A stretch of 64,000 bases of DNA, taken from assembly GCF_000518305.1 (NCBI RefSeq), contig NZ_JADI01000004.1, forward strand, positions 47,967 to 111,966, given 5' to 3'. Numbering within the stretch: the stretch's first letter is position 1; each line of letters opens with the position of its first letter. The notes beneath the pieces are model-generated. The model made no database searches. It had not been told where the DNA came from and saw nothing but the letters and a program-made list of their open reading frames with translations. This DNA comes from Mycoplasma imitans ATCC 51306. GTDB taxonomy: Bacteria > Bacillota_I > Bacilli_A > Mycoplasmatales > Mycoplasmoidaceae. A program made the position numbers and the translations under genes. Below are positions 24,507-37,217 of the stretch, one piece after another.

Positions 24507-26306
24507 ATGGATAAGAAAAACATACGTAATTTTAGTATTATTGCCCATATTGATCACGGGAAATCAACTTTATCTGACCGATTAATTGAGATTACTGAAA
24601 CTGTATCTAAAAGAGAGATGAAAAATCAACTTTTAGATAGCATGGAACTTGAACGTGAGCGCGGAATTACGATTAAACTTAATGCGGTGCAATTAAAGTT
24701 TAAACGTAATGATCAGCAATATACATTTCACTTGATCGACACCCCTGGTCACGTCGACTTTACTTATGAAGTTTCGCGTAGTTTAGCTGCTTGTGAAGCT
24801 GCCTTATTAGTTGTAGATGCATCTCAAGGTGTACAAGCACAAACGTTGTCAAACGTTTATTTAGCACTTGAAAATAATCTGGAGATTATTCCAGTTATTA
24901 ACAAAGTTGATCTACCATCAGCAGATGTTGATCGAGTTAAACGCGAGATTGAAACCAAAATTGGTATCGATTGTTCAGATGTTCCTTTGATTTCTGCTAA
25001 AACAGGTTTAAATATTGAACAAGTTTTAGATGCGATTATTAAGAAAGTTCCTCCGCCAAGAGATGCTAATGATGATGCTCCATTAAAAGCATTAATTTTT
25101 GATAGTTATTACGATCCGCACAAAGGTGTTGTTTGTTTCATCAGAATTTTTGATGGAAAATTGAAAGTTGGTGACGAGATCTTGTTTATGGCTAACAATG
25201 TTAAATACATTGTTACAGAAGTTGGGATTAAAAATCCTAATATGAAAAGCCGATCTTATTTAGAAGCAGGAGAAGTTGGTTATGTAACTGCTTCTATTAA
25301 AACAATTCGCGATGTTCATGTTGGTGATACGATAACTAATGCTAATAATCCGTGTGCACAACCTTTAACTGGTTATCGTAAGGTGATTCCAATGGTTTAT
25401 GCTGGTTTATACCCAGTTGATACTGGTGATTATCAAAACCTAAAAGTAGCTATGGAAAAGATCGTTTTAACAGATGCTGCTTTGGAATATGAATATGAAA
25501 CATCTAACGCACTAGGATTTGGTGTCCGGTGTGGTTTTTTAGGTTTATTACACATGGATGTCATCCGTGAACGGATTGTCCGCGAATACAACATTCCACT
25601 AATTTTATTAGCGCCATCAGTTATGTATAAGTGTTTTTTAACCGATGGTGAACAGATTAAAGTTGATAATCCAGCAAATATGCCCGAGCGTGATCGAATT
25701 AAGAGCATGCTTGAGCCTTTTGTTAAGTTAAGCATCTCAACGCCTGATGAATTTATTGGCCCAATTATGGAATTATGCCAAAATTTTCGTGGCGAATATA
25801 TTGAATTAACAGAAATCGATAGTTCAAGAAAGATCTTGACCTATGAAATTCCGTTAGCTGAAATTATTTACTCATTTTTTGATAAGTTGAAATCAGTAAC
25901 TAAAGGTTATGCTTCATTAGACTATGAACTAATCGGATATCGTGAATCAAATTTAGTAAAAGTTGATATCTTATTAAATGGTCAAAAAGTTGATGCGTTA
26001 TCATTTATTAGTCATACTCAATTTGTTTATCAAAAAGCAAAAAAGATCGTAGAGAAATTAAAAACCTTAATTCCACGTCATTTGTTTGAAATTCCAATTC
26101 AAGCAGCTGTTGGTTCTAAAATTATCTCGCGTGAAACGATTAAAGCAATGCGAAAAAACGTTTTAGCTAAATGTTATGGTGGTGACGTTACACGTAAGAA
26201 AAAATTATTAGAACAACAAAAAGAAGGTAAAAAACGCCTTAAAGCAATTGGATCTGTTCAGATCCCTCAAGAAACATTTTCAAAATTATTACAAGACGAT
26301 GAATAA
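24507..26306 (+). CDS. lepA: Elongation factor 4 (LepA)
   Basis: 599-residue ribosome-associated GTPase implicated in translation initiation and back-translocation. G1 AHIDHGKS (13-20), switch region RERGITI, G3 DTPGH (78-82) and G4 NKVD (132-135) are all present. The C-terminal LepA-specific domain (ending [31 protein letters not shown]) distinguishes it from EF-G. No in-frame TGA occurs. Its last eight bases overlap the start of the MFS gene. Confidence 0.97.
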   Translation: MDKKNIRNFSIIAHIDHGKSTLSDRLIEITETVSKREMKNQLLDSMELERERGITIKLNAVQLKFKRNDQQYTFHLIDTPGHVDFTYEVSRSLAACEAALLVVDASQGVQAQTLSNVYLALENNLEIIPVINKVDLPSADVDRVKREIETKIGIDCSDVPLISAKTGLNIEQVLDAIIKKVPPPRDANDDAPLKALIFDSYYDPHKGVVCFIRIFDGKLKVGDEILFMANNVKYIVTEVGIKNPNMKSRSYLEAGEVGYVTASIKTIRDVHVGDTITNANNPCAQPLTGYRKVIPMVYAGLYPVDTGDYQNLKVAMEKIVLTDAALEYEYETSNALGFGVRCGFLGLLHMDVIRERIVREYNIPLILLAPSVMYKCFLTDGEQIKVDNPANMPERDRIKSMLEPFVKLSISTPDEFIGPIMELCQNFRGEYIELTEIDSSRKILTYEIPLAEIIYSFFDKLKSVTKGYASLDYELIGYRESNLVKVDILLNGQKVDALSFISHTQFVYQKAKKIVEKLKTLIPRHLFEIPIQAAVGSKIISRETIKAMRKNVLAKCYGGDVTRKKKLLEQQKEGKKRLKAIGSVQIPQETFSKLLQDDE

Positions 26307-27741
26307 TCAATTTGATTGAATGTTAGTTCAATTAACTAATCAAGCTAGCATAATGATTTCAGAAAGATATAAGATCTCGTTAATAATTAATTTAGTGCTG
26401 TTTTTAACCGCACTAACGATTAGTATTATTTTTTTCTGAAGAATTAAATTTGAAAACAAAGGCTATAAAAAGCTATTTGTTTTTTATTCAATTTTTTGAA
26501 TCCCAATCTTTTTAGTAAGAAGTTACCGCGGAACATTACACAACGATCTAATGATTGATCGTAATTTATTATTTTTACCGCTTAGTTTGTACGGTTTTGT
26601 CGGTATCTTTTTTCGTCCATTATTTGACTACTTAGGAATAAGATTTAAATCGCGAAAAAGAGTTATTTTTGCCGCACTTTTATTACAATTAGCTACTTTT
26701 ATTCCAATAATTATCAAACCAAGTTTTGCGACAAATTTAATTCAAACAATTGGTGTAGGAATAGCAGCATCTTGTATTGGTTCTTTTTCACTATGATTTA
26801 ATGAACAACACGCTAAAGAGAAACCGTTTTTAGCGATATCAATCTTGTCAATTCCGCCATTAATTGCTGATTTCGTCGCATCTCCTGTTCAATCACTAGT
26901 TAGAACGCTAGCAATTACACCTGAAAAAACTGCAGATGTAAACATTACAAAATATCTTTGATTAATTGGATTATTTGCAATTTTAGTAAATATTGTTTTT
27001 TGAAGATTTTTACGGGAAAATCCGCAATTTGTTGGTTTAAAAAAAGGGGATCCAAAAGATATTATTGATGGATCGCCAAAAAAGATCTATTGTTTTATTG
27101 TTGTAATTCTTTTTGCAGGGATTGTAATCTTTACCAAGTTTGCTACCGCAGATGGAATTGCGCAAATAACCTTACAACGGTTAGTGGGTAATAGCAACAG
27201 CGCTCCATATGAGGGATATCTGTCAAGTGTGTTTAGTGCAGCACAACTGCTTGGCGGAGTATTAATGGGTGTTGTAGGTGTTAAGTATTTTGACAAATGA
27301 ATGGTCGCGCTAGTTGGTGGTATGTTCTTTATCTTGTACAACATGTCAATGATCTTGTTGATTAATTCAACATCGATTCCAACATTAGCTAAAGGTCAAG
27401 TTTATTTAGGGATTCAAGCTATCTCAGGTTTTGGTTATGGAGTTTTATACAACCTACTGATTGCTCACGCACTATCATACGGTTTTAAGAAAAATAAAAT
27501 AACACCAATAGGTGTTAATCAAACAATGGCATCAATCGCAATAACTTTTGCTAACTTTTTTACAACATTCATCAAAGATAAGATATCAACCGATTTTGTA
27601 AAAGCTAATACAGTAATTTCATACATCCTAATTGCTACTGTTTTAGTAGGTTTGATCTTATATTTCTTCAACAGTTGGATTGATAATAACAAAAAGTTAA
27701 GACCGATTTTTGCTCTCAAAACTTTTAAATCTTATATTTAA
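26299..27741 (+). CDS. MFS-type transporter
   Basis: 480 residues with about 12 membrane helices and a central loop around [25 protein letters not shown] that separates two six-helix halves, as in the major facilitator superfamily. [12 protein letters not shown] and GIRFKSRKR resemble loop 2-3 signatures. Similar MFS proteins occur across mycoplasmas; the substrate cannot be read from the sequence. The ATG lies within the lepA end. Six or more TGA codons are Trp. A 99-bp gap with a TATAAT box separates it from the EAGR-box gene. Confidence 0.75.
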
Positions 27742-27789
27742 AAAAGTTAATAAGACAAATAATTAAGTTAACCTAATTTTTTTGTAGAT

Positions 27790-27795
27790 TATAAT
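27790..27795 (+). promoter_or_regulatory. Probable -10 box of the EAGR-box gene
   Basis: TATAAT lies 45 bp upstream of the GTG start at 27841. The gap also contains the ribosome-binding-like GGCAGGGAA. Confidence 0.5.
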
Positions 27796-27840
27796 AATAT
27801 AAAATGTTGTGCCTATAACGTAAAAGGCAGGGAATTTATT

Positions 27841-30800
27841 GTGGCTAAAAAGAAGAAAAACAAGTTAGATACTGATTCTAATAAGAAGAAAAGTAAGTTA
27901 AATAAAGATTTAAAAAAAATAGCAGAAACTAAGATCAACGAAGAAGAATCAGAATCAATATTCGGTGACCTTTATGATGGCGCTGAAGAAGTTTTGCCTG
28001 CAGCGTTGGCATATGAAAACGGACAATTACCAGAAGACGGTTCAATTCAAGTTGCGTTCGATGGAGATGGTATTGCTTATTATATTTCGTATGATGCTGA
28101 AAATCAAATTTTCATTGAGCCATATGAAAACTATGAACTAGACGCATCTGCTTTATATGATGCAGATGGTAATCCTTTTGATTTCTTTGAGAATTACCAC
28201 GTTGAAGGTGCTGAAGAAGTTGAAGCAGCAGAAGAAGAAGGTGAATACTGAGAACAATTTATCGGCGTTGAAGGTTATGGTTACTACGATGAAAACGAAG
28301 AATGAGTATGAACTGGTTACTTTGATGATAATAACGAATTTATTCCTAACGAAGAAGAAGTTTCTGATGCGGAGGTTGTAGAAGAAGAAGTTGCTGAACA
28401 TGAGCCACAAGAAGAAGTTCAAGCAGAAGAAGATGAAGAAGAACACGAAGAAGAAGTAGTTGAACAAGAACAACCAGAAGAAGTTGTCGAAGAACCTGCA
28501 GAAGAAATTGCTGTTCAAGAACAACCAGAAGAAGTTGTGGAAGAACCTGCTGTTGAAGAACAAGCAGAACAAATTCATGCTGTAGACCAAGCACAACAAC
28601 CTGAAGAAGTTGTTGAAGAACAACCAGTTCAAGAACAAGCAGAAGAAGTTCATCCTGAACAAGAAGCAACTGGCGAATACTGAGAACAATTCATTGGCAT
28701 TGAAGGTTATGGTTACTATGATGAAAACAATGAGTGAATTTGGACCGGATACTTTGATGAAGAAAACAACTTTATTCCTAACGAGTACTACGATGAACAA
28801 ACTGAAGCTGTTGCTGATGAACAAGTAGCTCAAGAAGAATATGCGCAACAACCAGCAGAAGGTTCAAGCGAATACTGAGAACAATTCATTGGCGTTGAAG
28901 GTTATGGTTACTACGACGAAAACAGTGAATGAGTATGAACGGGTTACTTTGATGAAAACAATAACTTCATTCCTGATCAATACTACGATGAATATGCTGA
29001 ACCAGCAGGTGATGAACAAGTAGCACAAGAAGAATATGCTCAAGCTGAAGTAGCACCTGAACAACACGAAGAACAAGTTCAAGAATACGCACAAGAACAT
29101 GCAGAAGTTGTTGAAGAACAACCTGATGAACAAGTTGTTAGTGATGAGTATCAACAAGAACAACTTGCTGAAGAAGCTGTTGGTGAAGATTACGCAGAAG
29201 AAGTTCAAGTTGAACAACAATCAGACGAAGTTTCTGTAGAAGAATACTCACAAACTGATGATGTTGTAGATGAAGAATACTCAGAAGAAGTTCGAGATCA
29301 AGATGATCAATACAATGCGATTGTTCCTGTTGAAGAACAAGAACCAGTTCAAGCTGGTGAAGTTGCTTCTGGTGATGAAATTGATTGAACTAGATACGTT
29401 GGTGACGAAAACTACGGATATTACGACGAAAACGGCGAATGAGTATGAACAGGTTACTTTAATGAGTATGGAATATTCATTCCTCAAGAAGAAGAGTACA
29501 CTCAATCATTAGATGTTAAACAGCCTGGTGATGAAACAGCTGATGTATCAGAACAAACAGAAGAATCTGTTGATGTTTTAGACGAATCTGAACAAGTAGT
29601 CGATGAAACTTCTAGCGATGAAATTGTTCATGTTGAAGATGAACAGCCTTCAGAAGAAACGATGGTTGAACAAGTGGCTGATGAAGTTGCTCCAGCTGCT
29701 TTAGCTACAGTTAATGATGATCTTGTTATGATGCATTCTGATGCTTCAGAACAAGAATTTGGATTTGATTTCCAACAATTTATTGGTAATATCGACTTTG
29801 GTTACTATGATGAATCATCTGAATGAATCTGAACCGGAAGTTTTGATAACGAAGGCAACTTTTATGACTTCGATGGTAATTTAATATACACTCCATATCA
29901 AACTGAAAAACCAGTAGAAGCTCAACAAGCTCAAGCTGAAATTCATACTGAAGTTGAACAACCAGTTGAAGTTCAAAATGTTGAACCTGCATTTGTAGCT
30001 TCAACACTTGAAGAACCTAAACCAACTCATTTAGCTGATGAGGCTTCTCAAACTGCTCTAGTTGTAACTGAGCCTGATGTATTCTCAGAAGATATCATTC
30101 AACAAGTTGATGTAAGTCAATTAGACGATGATGAAGAGGTTGTTGTACGCGGTCTATTAAATCCTGCTACAATTCCTGCTCAACCAGAAGAACTTAAGAT
30201 TCAACCTGTATTTGAACAAGAAAAACTTGATTTACCAGTGGTTGATCAAGTAGTTGAAATTCAACCTGAAACTCAACAAGATAAAATAGATTATTCTAAA
30301 CATAGCGACTCTACTGATCTAGTAGTTCAAAGTCCTGTTGTTTTAGAAGATCAAGTAGCTGATGATGTAATTAGTGTTGATACTAAGGGGTTTGTTCCAG
30401 AAGCAGTATCTGCATTTGCAATTAAATCAGTTCAACATGATGAAATTAAGTTAATTCAACCTAAATTTGATCAAATTACACATTTAGGTGATGAAATCAA
30501 AACTGATGTTAATGTATCATCATCAGATGTTGATGTACAAGCAATCGAAATAAAACCTTCTCAAGAACTTTCATCTGAACCTTCTAAGCTAGATATCTTT
30601 ATTAAAAAACCAGTTGAAATTAAAAATCTTGAATTTGTTCAACCTGTTGAACAAAAACTTGATATTAAAGTTGTTGACGAACGACAAGTTGTTAGTCAAC
30701 CTTCTTTAAGTATTAACAAGCCTACATACACTGATGAGTCTGAATCAGTAGCTATTAATAGTTTAGTAGAAACGACATGTGAAAATGATGCTATTATTCA

Positions 30801-33800
30801 AGTTGCACCAGTAGTAAACGAAGTTTCTGATTTTGATATTAACGATATCTTAAATACTAAAGCGGTTGAAACTGTAACTGTTGAATTACCAAAAGATGAA
30901 GTTAATTTAGTAACAGGACTACACGTAACTGTAGTGGGCGTTGAATCTAAACCGGTTGAAGAAGTTGTTCAATTTGAAACAATTACTCCTGATCCAGTTC
31001 ATGAAGTTGTAGTTGAAAAAGAAGACAAGATCGCTTTAGTTGAAGAAGAACCTTTCTTCAACAAGTTTATTGGTAACGATGAATACGGTTACTACAATGA
31101 CAAGCAAGTTTGAATCTGAACAGGTTATTTTGACGATGAAAATAATTTTGTATCAGATAAACAAACTAAAGCTGAAAAAGTTGATCAATTAATCGAAGAA
31201 TTTAGCAAGCAAGATGAAATCAAGAAAGTTGAAGAAGTTAAAGTTGAAAAAGCTAGCGAACCATTCTTCAACAAGTTTATTGGTAATAGCAAATTTGGTT
31301 ATTACAATGATAAGAACGTTTGAATCTGAAACGGTTATTTCGACGAAAACGATCAATTTGTTCCAGATCAATCATCAACTAAGAAATTTGATAAGTTCAT
31401 CGAAGATGAGTTGCAAAAACAACGCATTTACGAACTTGAATTGCAATTAGCGCAAGCTCAAGAAAAGATTTTACAATCTAACAAATTAAAAGACCAAGAA
31501 TCAGCTAAATTAAAAGACGAAGAGATAGCTAAAGTTAAAGAAGAAATTATCAAAGCTCAACAAGAATCTGCTAAATTAAGAGAACAAGAAGCTGCTAAGG
31601 CTAAAGAAGAGATCGTTAAGATCCAACAAGAAGTTGCAAGATTAAAAGAACAAGAAGCTATTAGAGCTAAAGAAGCTGCAAAAACTAAAGAAGCTCTTGC
31701 GCTTAAAAACTTTGTTTCAAAAGCAAGTCCGTTACTAAACCCAGCCAGAGAGGCTGAGAATTTAATGACTGTTTATCAGAATGATAAACTAGAAATAAAC
31801 GATCTTCGTAACGAATTCAGCAAGATTAAAGTTCAAAAAGAAGAGTTTGATAACTTCAGTAAGATTCACGATTTAGATGTAATTAACCTATACAACGCAT
31901 CAACAACACGTCGCGGAACTGATTACATTTTCTCTGCATTTGAGAAGAAAGAAGAACAATTCATCAAAAAATCATTACACTTCTTGGAAGAAGTTAAAGC
32001 TGATCGCGTTGAACTTTCAAAAGAAGAAACAATCAGCAACATTGATCAATTACTAAAACAAGATCCACACTTATTGTTAACTCAAAAACAAGATAAATCA
32101 GTTAGCCCAGAATCTAGTCTTGCTGTTTTATCTGCTAAGGATGAAATTAAATTTGTTGAAAAACCAGTTGATGTAATCAAGCCAATTGAACAAGTTGTAA
32201 TCAACAAACAAAGATCATTGTTAGATGATCTTGTGCCTAAAATTGATACTAAGATTCCATCAATCAATGACGATTTAATCAAATCTGAAAGTATTGATCT
32301 AATTGAACCAATTCAAAAAGTTCAATTAAAACAAGAAAGATCATTATTAGATGACTACATTCCTAAGTTTGATGATAAACAGGAGTTAAATAAAGTTGAA
32401 TTTAAATTCCCAACAGTTAATAAGGAATTCCGTCCAACTAAAGTTGAATCAATTAATTTTGAACCAATTGATGTAATCAAACCAATCGAACAAGTTCAAA
32501 TCAATAAAGAAAGATCATTATTAGATGACTACACGCCTAAGTTTGATGATCTAGATAGTAATTTTGACAAATCATTAGGTCAAGGTGAATTATACGAAGA
32601 ATTAAAAGCTGAATTCAGAACTGATTCTAAAGATGTTATTGATCAATTACTAGAAGAAACTAATGACTTAATCTCTTCAACTGAACAAACTTTCCCTAAG
32701 ATTCACTCAATTAACAAATCACAAGCAAAATCTGTTCAAGAACCAATTTTAGAAACTAAATTTGATGATAAATTTATTGAATTAGATGAAAACCAAGGAT
32801 TTGATGAATTAATCGTTGAAAATGACGATACTATTACTAACGTAATTGAAGAAGTTGTAGAAGAACCAAAAGCTGTTGAACCTGTTGTTCAACCAGAAGT
32901 GAGTCCAAACCAAATTGCTGTAACCAATGAAGAATACAAGAAGGATATGGCAGAATTGAAACAGTTTTTAGAAAAACACTCAGAACAACTATTCAAACAA
33001 TACTTTAGTAAGTTTGAAGAATTATCTAAACTTCAAATGGAATCATTTAACCAAATTAAAAATGAATTACGTTCAGAAATGAACGATATCCGTGACGAAG
33101 TTAGATCAAGTCAGTTAGCGGTAACTTCAGAAATTACTGAAGAGATCTTCCCTTCAACACCTAAAGTGTCTAGAAAACAAAGAGTTCCAAATGCATCCAG
33201 TGAACCAACTGCGGAATTTGATTTTGATAACTCATTATCATTAGTTAGTGAAAACAACTACGATCTATATGAATTATTAGATCGCATTATTAACTACGAA
33301 GATGTACTATTAACATCAAACAACGTATTTAAATCAGAAGAATACCAAGCTAAAGTTAAACAAAGTGTTCATAATATTAAGGTAATTCTTAAGAATTCTG
33401 AAAAAGAAGCAACTAAGAATTACAACTACATCTTATCAACGCTTAAGAATGAAATCAGCTTATTACAAAAAGACTTACCAATCATTAATTCTCAAATTAA
33501 CAAATTACAAGGAGAATTAAGAAACAAACAATTAAGTCGTGCTGATCAAAAATTTGTTCATGAACAAATTCAGGAATTACACACCGAACACTCTAACAAG
33601 ACCAGAGCAATTAGTTTTTACAACAAAAAGATCAATGATCTGAAATCAATCTATGCACAACAAATTAGAAAGATCAGAACAGACTACAAAAAGATTAATG
33701 ATCTAGCAAATAAACGTCGCGTAAGTAGTGATTACATTGACCAAGCAATTCAAAGTTTTGAAAGCACAAGAAACGCTCAACCTAACATTAAGCGTAACTA

Positions 33801-34173
33801 TGAACAACTTTACCGCATCCAATTAAACCAGAATGCAGGTGCAAATTATGATAACTTTAGACGCTATGATCCGTTAATCGAAAACCAAGGTTATGAATAC
33901 TTCTCTAACCACCAACCTAAAGAATTTTTCAGCGAACTAGAAAGTATTGATAATGATATCTTCAGTTCAAACGATCTAATTTATTCAAACCGCAATACTT
34001 ATTTAGACGAAAACTTTAGAATTAACGATTACGAACTAACAAGTCACTTTGATGATATTGACTCAATCTATGGCATGGATAAATTAAGATTACCACCATT
34101 AGAATCAAGCAGTTCGCTTAATGACTTAGATTTCAACAATACATTTGATATTGATTTCGATTCTGATTTTTAG
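27841..34173 (+). CDS. EAGR-box cytoskeletal protein (HMW1/P200-like)
   Basis: 2110 residues read through many TGA-Trp codons. It carries seven EAGR boxes (pattern W/F..FIG...GYYD...W.W.GYF....FIP) at about residues 136-169, 280-313, 345-378, 516-548, 644-676, 1072-1104 and 1142-1175, separated by Glu/Gln/Val-rich linkers. Next come a coiled coil (1191-1295), three ~30-residue repeats around RSLLDD (from 1442, 1485 and 1542), another coiled coil (about 1700-1960) and an Asp/Phe-rich C terminus ending FDIDFDSDF. EAGR boxes are known only from terminal-organelle proteins of this mycoplasma clade (HMW1, TopJ, P200). HMW1 and TopJ have one box, P200 several. The GTG start is preceded by GGGAA. 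Confidence 0.88.
28246..31365 (+). repeat. Seven EAGR-box repeats
   Basis: Seven imperfect ~34-codon repeats lie at about 28246-28347, 28678-28779, 28873-28974, 29386-29484, 29770-29868, 31054-31152 and 31264-31365. Boxes 1-3 are near-identical (YWEQFIG.EGYGYYDEN). Boxes 6-7 form a second subtype (FFNKFIGN..YGYYND). Box 5 is the most divergent. Confidence 0.85.
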
Positions 34174-34182
34174 AAAAAACTT

Positions 34183-34188
34183 TATAAT
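34183..34188 (+). promoter_or_regulatory. Probable -10 box upstream of the 34217 gene
   Basis: TATAAT lies 28 bp before the ATG, in the 43-bp gap after the EAGR-box gene. Confidence 0.45.
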
Positions 34189-34216
34189 ATATCATTAATA
34201 GAGAACTAAAAAAAAC

Positions 34217-35209
34217 ATGAATAATGAGCAAACAAAAACGCTAGATTTAGGTGTTAATGCTAATAATCACGGTAAATATGGTGATAGTATTAATCCGCCT
34301 TCAAGAGTAGCTCAATTACAAGAAAAAGAATTTAGTAGCGTTTTTAACAGTGGCTCATTAGAGGTTACTAATCTCAAAGAAGAATCAGCGCAAAGTTTAA
34401 ACAACTTAGAGCGAAAGATCCCCTGATTTTATAAAAAAGAGATTTTTTATAATACCTTGGATCTAATCTTTGGATTGTTTATTATCCTTGGATTTTGCGC
34501 GGGATTGATCTTATTGTGCTTGTATATTTATTTCAACAATAAGTCATGACATATTGTCTGAGCAACAATTCCGTTTGGAATCTTAGCTTTATTTATTGGT
34601 TATCGCACGATTAGCAGCTATGCTAATATTAAGGGTGGATTAAAACACGAATATATTTTTAGCAAAGCTCAAATTGCTGTCAATATAAAAAGGGCTTATA
34701 AAAATTTGAGACTTTTACCTGTTAATGTTAACTGGTTATCAGCAGCAATTTATATTACTGTAATCATAGCGATTGTTGTTACATTAGTAGCAGCATTTGG
34801 AATTAACCTAATTACGATTGCTAACTTAAATCAAAGTTTTACCAAAGAGCAAATTAATGCGGCAAAAAGATTTGGTTATTTATACGTTTTAAAAGCAAAT
34901 GGTGAGTTAGACAAATGGCCATTATATTCAATTATTGTTAATGGTACTCTGGGTCTTGGAACATTGTTTTTACAGATCTATTTAATTATTAATAGTTCAA
35001 TTAGAGCTCGTGCTATGGAGAACTTCTATGGTAAGATGCCAATTGAAGAAGAAGATATGCACAGAGCAATAGTTTCTGCTAATAAAAGAAATTTAAAAAT
35101 CTTCTTAGTATATTTAATCATTTTAGGTTTAGTCGTTTTGTTGGTCAAGAAGATAATTACTGGCTCATTAAGCGCAATTAATAAAAAGAAAGTTGTATCA
35201 ATTAGATAA
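34217..35209 (+). CDS. Four-helix membrane protein, function unknown
   Basis: 330 residues. A ~70-residue polar N terminus precedes helices at about 85-110 and 113-130, then a pair at 170-200 and 240-260, and a last one near 295-315. The region between helices 2 and 3 contains YRTISSYANIKGGLKHEYIFSKAQIAVNIKRAYKN, a basic amphipathic stretch. I do not recognise a family with confidence; it resembles uncharacterised mollicute membrane proteins of the MSC_0882 type. TGA codons at 34424, 34547 and 34559 are Trp. Its TAA overlaps the next ATG by one base, so it is co-translated with the HAD phosphatase. Confidence 0.6.
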
Positions 35210-36078
35210 TGAATGATTTCTCAAAAAATAATCAATTAAGACTAATCGGCATTGATCTGGATGGTACATTATTATCCGTTCGTAAAAAAGTAACAAAAAA
35301 AGTAATAAATTCTTTATTACAACTTAGAAAAAAACTTCCAAACGTTGTGATTTCAATCATCACTGGACGTTCTTATTTAAGTGCAAAACGCGTTGTTAAT
35401 GAGTTACAAAAAGCTGGGGTAAGAATTAATTATCTTTGTTCATACAACGGTTCTGTTTTATTCAAAATTAACGAGAAATCAGAATTAATTAAACTTGATG
35501 AAAATAGTATTAATTCAGAAGTGGCTAGAACAATTTTTGATTATTGCACGCAAAATAAAATTGCGTTTCAAGGATATATAGCAACCGATAAACCTGATCG
35601 CAGCATTATCTTATCTGATACTTTTGTTGGAAGAGTAATTGCTTTTTTTAATAAAAACAAAAGTTTTTGTTCAAAAGAATTTGTTGATGATCATTATCAC
35701 AAGATTAACTTAATTGCCTTAAAGCGCAAGCGTTTAGAGCGATTCAATCAGTTTGTTGCTACAAAATTTGCTGATAAGTTAGAGATCGCTAATATAACGC
35801 CAACCTTTCTAGAAATTACAACAAAAGATATTAATAAAGCATACGCTTTAGCAAGCATTTGCAAACTAGAAAAGATTAGCTTAAAACAAACAGCAGTAAT
35901 CGGTGACTCGCTTAATGATTATTCAATGTTCAAGATCGCTTCATATAAATTCGCAATGAAGCGGGCTAATAAAAAACTAAAAGATATCTCAACATATATT
36001 GCTAGTTCAAGACGTAATAATCAGTTCAATGAGATTATTCAAAAAACAATAGCAATCGTTGATGAAGAAAACAAATAG
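35209..36078 (+). CDS. Cof-type HAD phosphatase
   Basis: 289 residues with the haloacid dehalogenase motifs: I DLDGTLL (nucleophile Asp 16, acid/base Asp 18), II SIITGRS, III Lys in KISLKQTAV, and IV GDSLNDYSMF. The Cof-type cap lies between motifs II and III. Such enzymes dephosphorylate sugar phosphates or flavin/pyridoxal phosphates; the substrate is unassigned. It faces a second Cof-type gene on the minus strand at 36343-37215 across two terminators. Confidence 0.88.
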   Translation: MNDFSKNNQLRLIGIDLDGTLLSVRKKVTKKVINSLLQLRKKLPNVVISIITGRSYLSAKRVVNELQKAGVRINYLCSYNGSVLFKINEKSELIKLDENSINSEVARTIFDYCTQNKIAFQGYIATDKPDRSIILSDTFVGRVIAFFNKNKSFCSKEFVDDHYHKINLIALKRKRLERFNQFVATKFADKLEIANITPTFLEITTKDINKAYALASICKLEKISLKQTAVIGDSLNDYSMFKIASYKFAMKRANKKLKDISTYIASSRRNNQFNEIIQKTIAIVDEENK

Positions 36079-36084
36079 AGCTTA

Positions 36085-36118
36085 AACAATAATCTGATTC
36101 ATATGATTATTGTTTTTT
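36085..36118 (+). terminator. Terminator after the plus-strand HAD gene
   Basis: AACAATAATC (36085-36094) pairs with GATTATTGTT (36105-36114) and is followed by T-rich sequence. Confidence 0.75.
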
Positions 36119-36253
36119 ATTATTTATAGTTTAGATAGAAGACATTTAACAGTTTTAAACCATTTTTGAATAATCTTATATATTGCATCAAATCATCAAA
36201 ACTAAAGTTATCTTAAAAAAAGTAATTTTAATAATAAACATAGTAAAAACAAT

Positions 36254-36302
36254 AAAAGAAAAGCACAAAAATTGAATTATCAACTTTTGTGCTTTTCTTT
36301 TT
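36254..36302. terminator. Bidirectional terminator between convergent HAD genes
   Basis: A strong hairpin of AAAGAAAAGCACAAAA (36255-36270) with TTTTGTGCTTTTCTTT (36285-36300). A-rich and T-rich flanks allow termination in both directions, serving the minus-strand HAD gene and backing up the first terminator. Confidence 0.75.
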
Positions 36303-36342
36303 GTTGTGTGTATGCTTAGTTGTAAATTTTAAAAATCAACAG

Positions 36343-37215
36343 TTATTTCGACTTATTTTTAAGAGCTTTTCTAATTATTTTTTGATAAAGTTCATAAGCA
36401 ACACCGTTATCGTTATTATTATATTTAGTGATGTATCTAGCTAATAATTTAGCACTTGAAATAGCATTTTTCATTGCATAACCAAAACGTGCTTTTTGTA
36501 ACATTTCAATATCGTTTTCACCATCACCAAAAGCAACAACAAATTCTTTAGGAACACCATAGTAACTACTTAAGTAATCTAAAGCATTACCTTTATTAGC
36601 ATACACCGTATTTACTTCAATAATGTTTCCTGAAACTGGTAAAGATCATTTTCTAACAACAAAAGTACTAAAACATTCTTTTAATTGAAAAATAACTTCA
36701 TCAATATTGTTTGGATTCTTAACTTGTAACAAGATCGTATTTGGATCATGCTTAAGTTTTAAAATCTTATCTTGTCCAAACGAGCAGTTATCCTTACCAT
36801 CAATATGGAAACACTGTAAGAATTCTTCAAATTCTTTAGCGCTTACAGGTTTGTTCATAATGTAAGTACCTTCGTTGTTTTCAACAATAAAGTTATCAAC
36901 TAGTTTGATAATTGATGTTTTGTGTAAAAGATTTTTTACTAAGTCCTTTGAAAAACTTAGATTAATTTCTTTAAAAATAGAATCTTTTGGGTGTCAGATA
37001 TAAGACCCATTAAGATTAGCCATTACAGTATTTAAACCCAATTGATTGTAAATATCAATTGAAGCGCGTGAAGGTCTTCCAGTAGCAATACAGAAGTAAT
37101 GACCCATACTGTTGATTACTTTAATTAATTTAACTGTTTGTGCAGTTAACTTACTTTCACTATTTAATAGTGTTCCGTCTAAGTCGGAGATAATTAATAA
37201 TTTTTTGTGTTTCAT
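36343..37215 (-). CDS. Cof-type HAD phosphatase
   Basis: 290 residues. HAD motif I is DLDGTLL (Asp 11 and 13), motif II CIATGRPSRA, motif III Lys in the NKGNALDYL block, and motif IV FGDGENDIEML, followed by GYAMKNA, typical of Cof proteins. TGA codons are read as Trp. Its ATG is 2 bp after the trpS stop, so it is the second gene of a trpS operon. That arrangement matches MG125-MG126 of M. genitalium as I remember it. The substrate is unknown. Confidence 0.88.
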
Positions 37216-37217
37216 GA

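Noticed and set aside
28153..29505. Long Phe/Leu-rich reading frames on the minus strand opposite the EAGR gene
   Set aside because: They are the antisense of GAA-rich codon repeats, have no start signal or family likeness, and the plus frame encodes clear EAGR boxes.
36079..36342. Repeat array or CRISPR between the HAD genes
   Set aside because: The repeats are only two terminator hairpins; no regular spacing.
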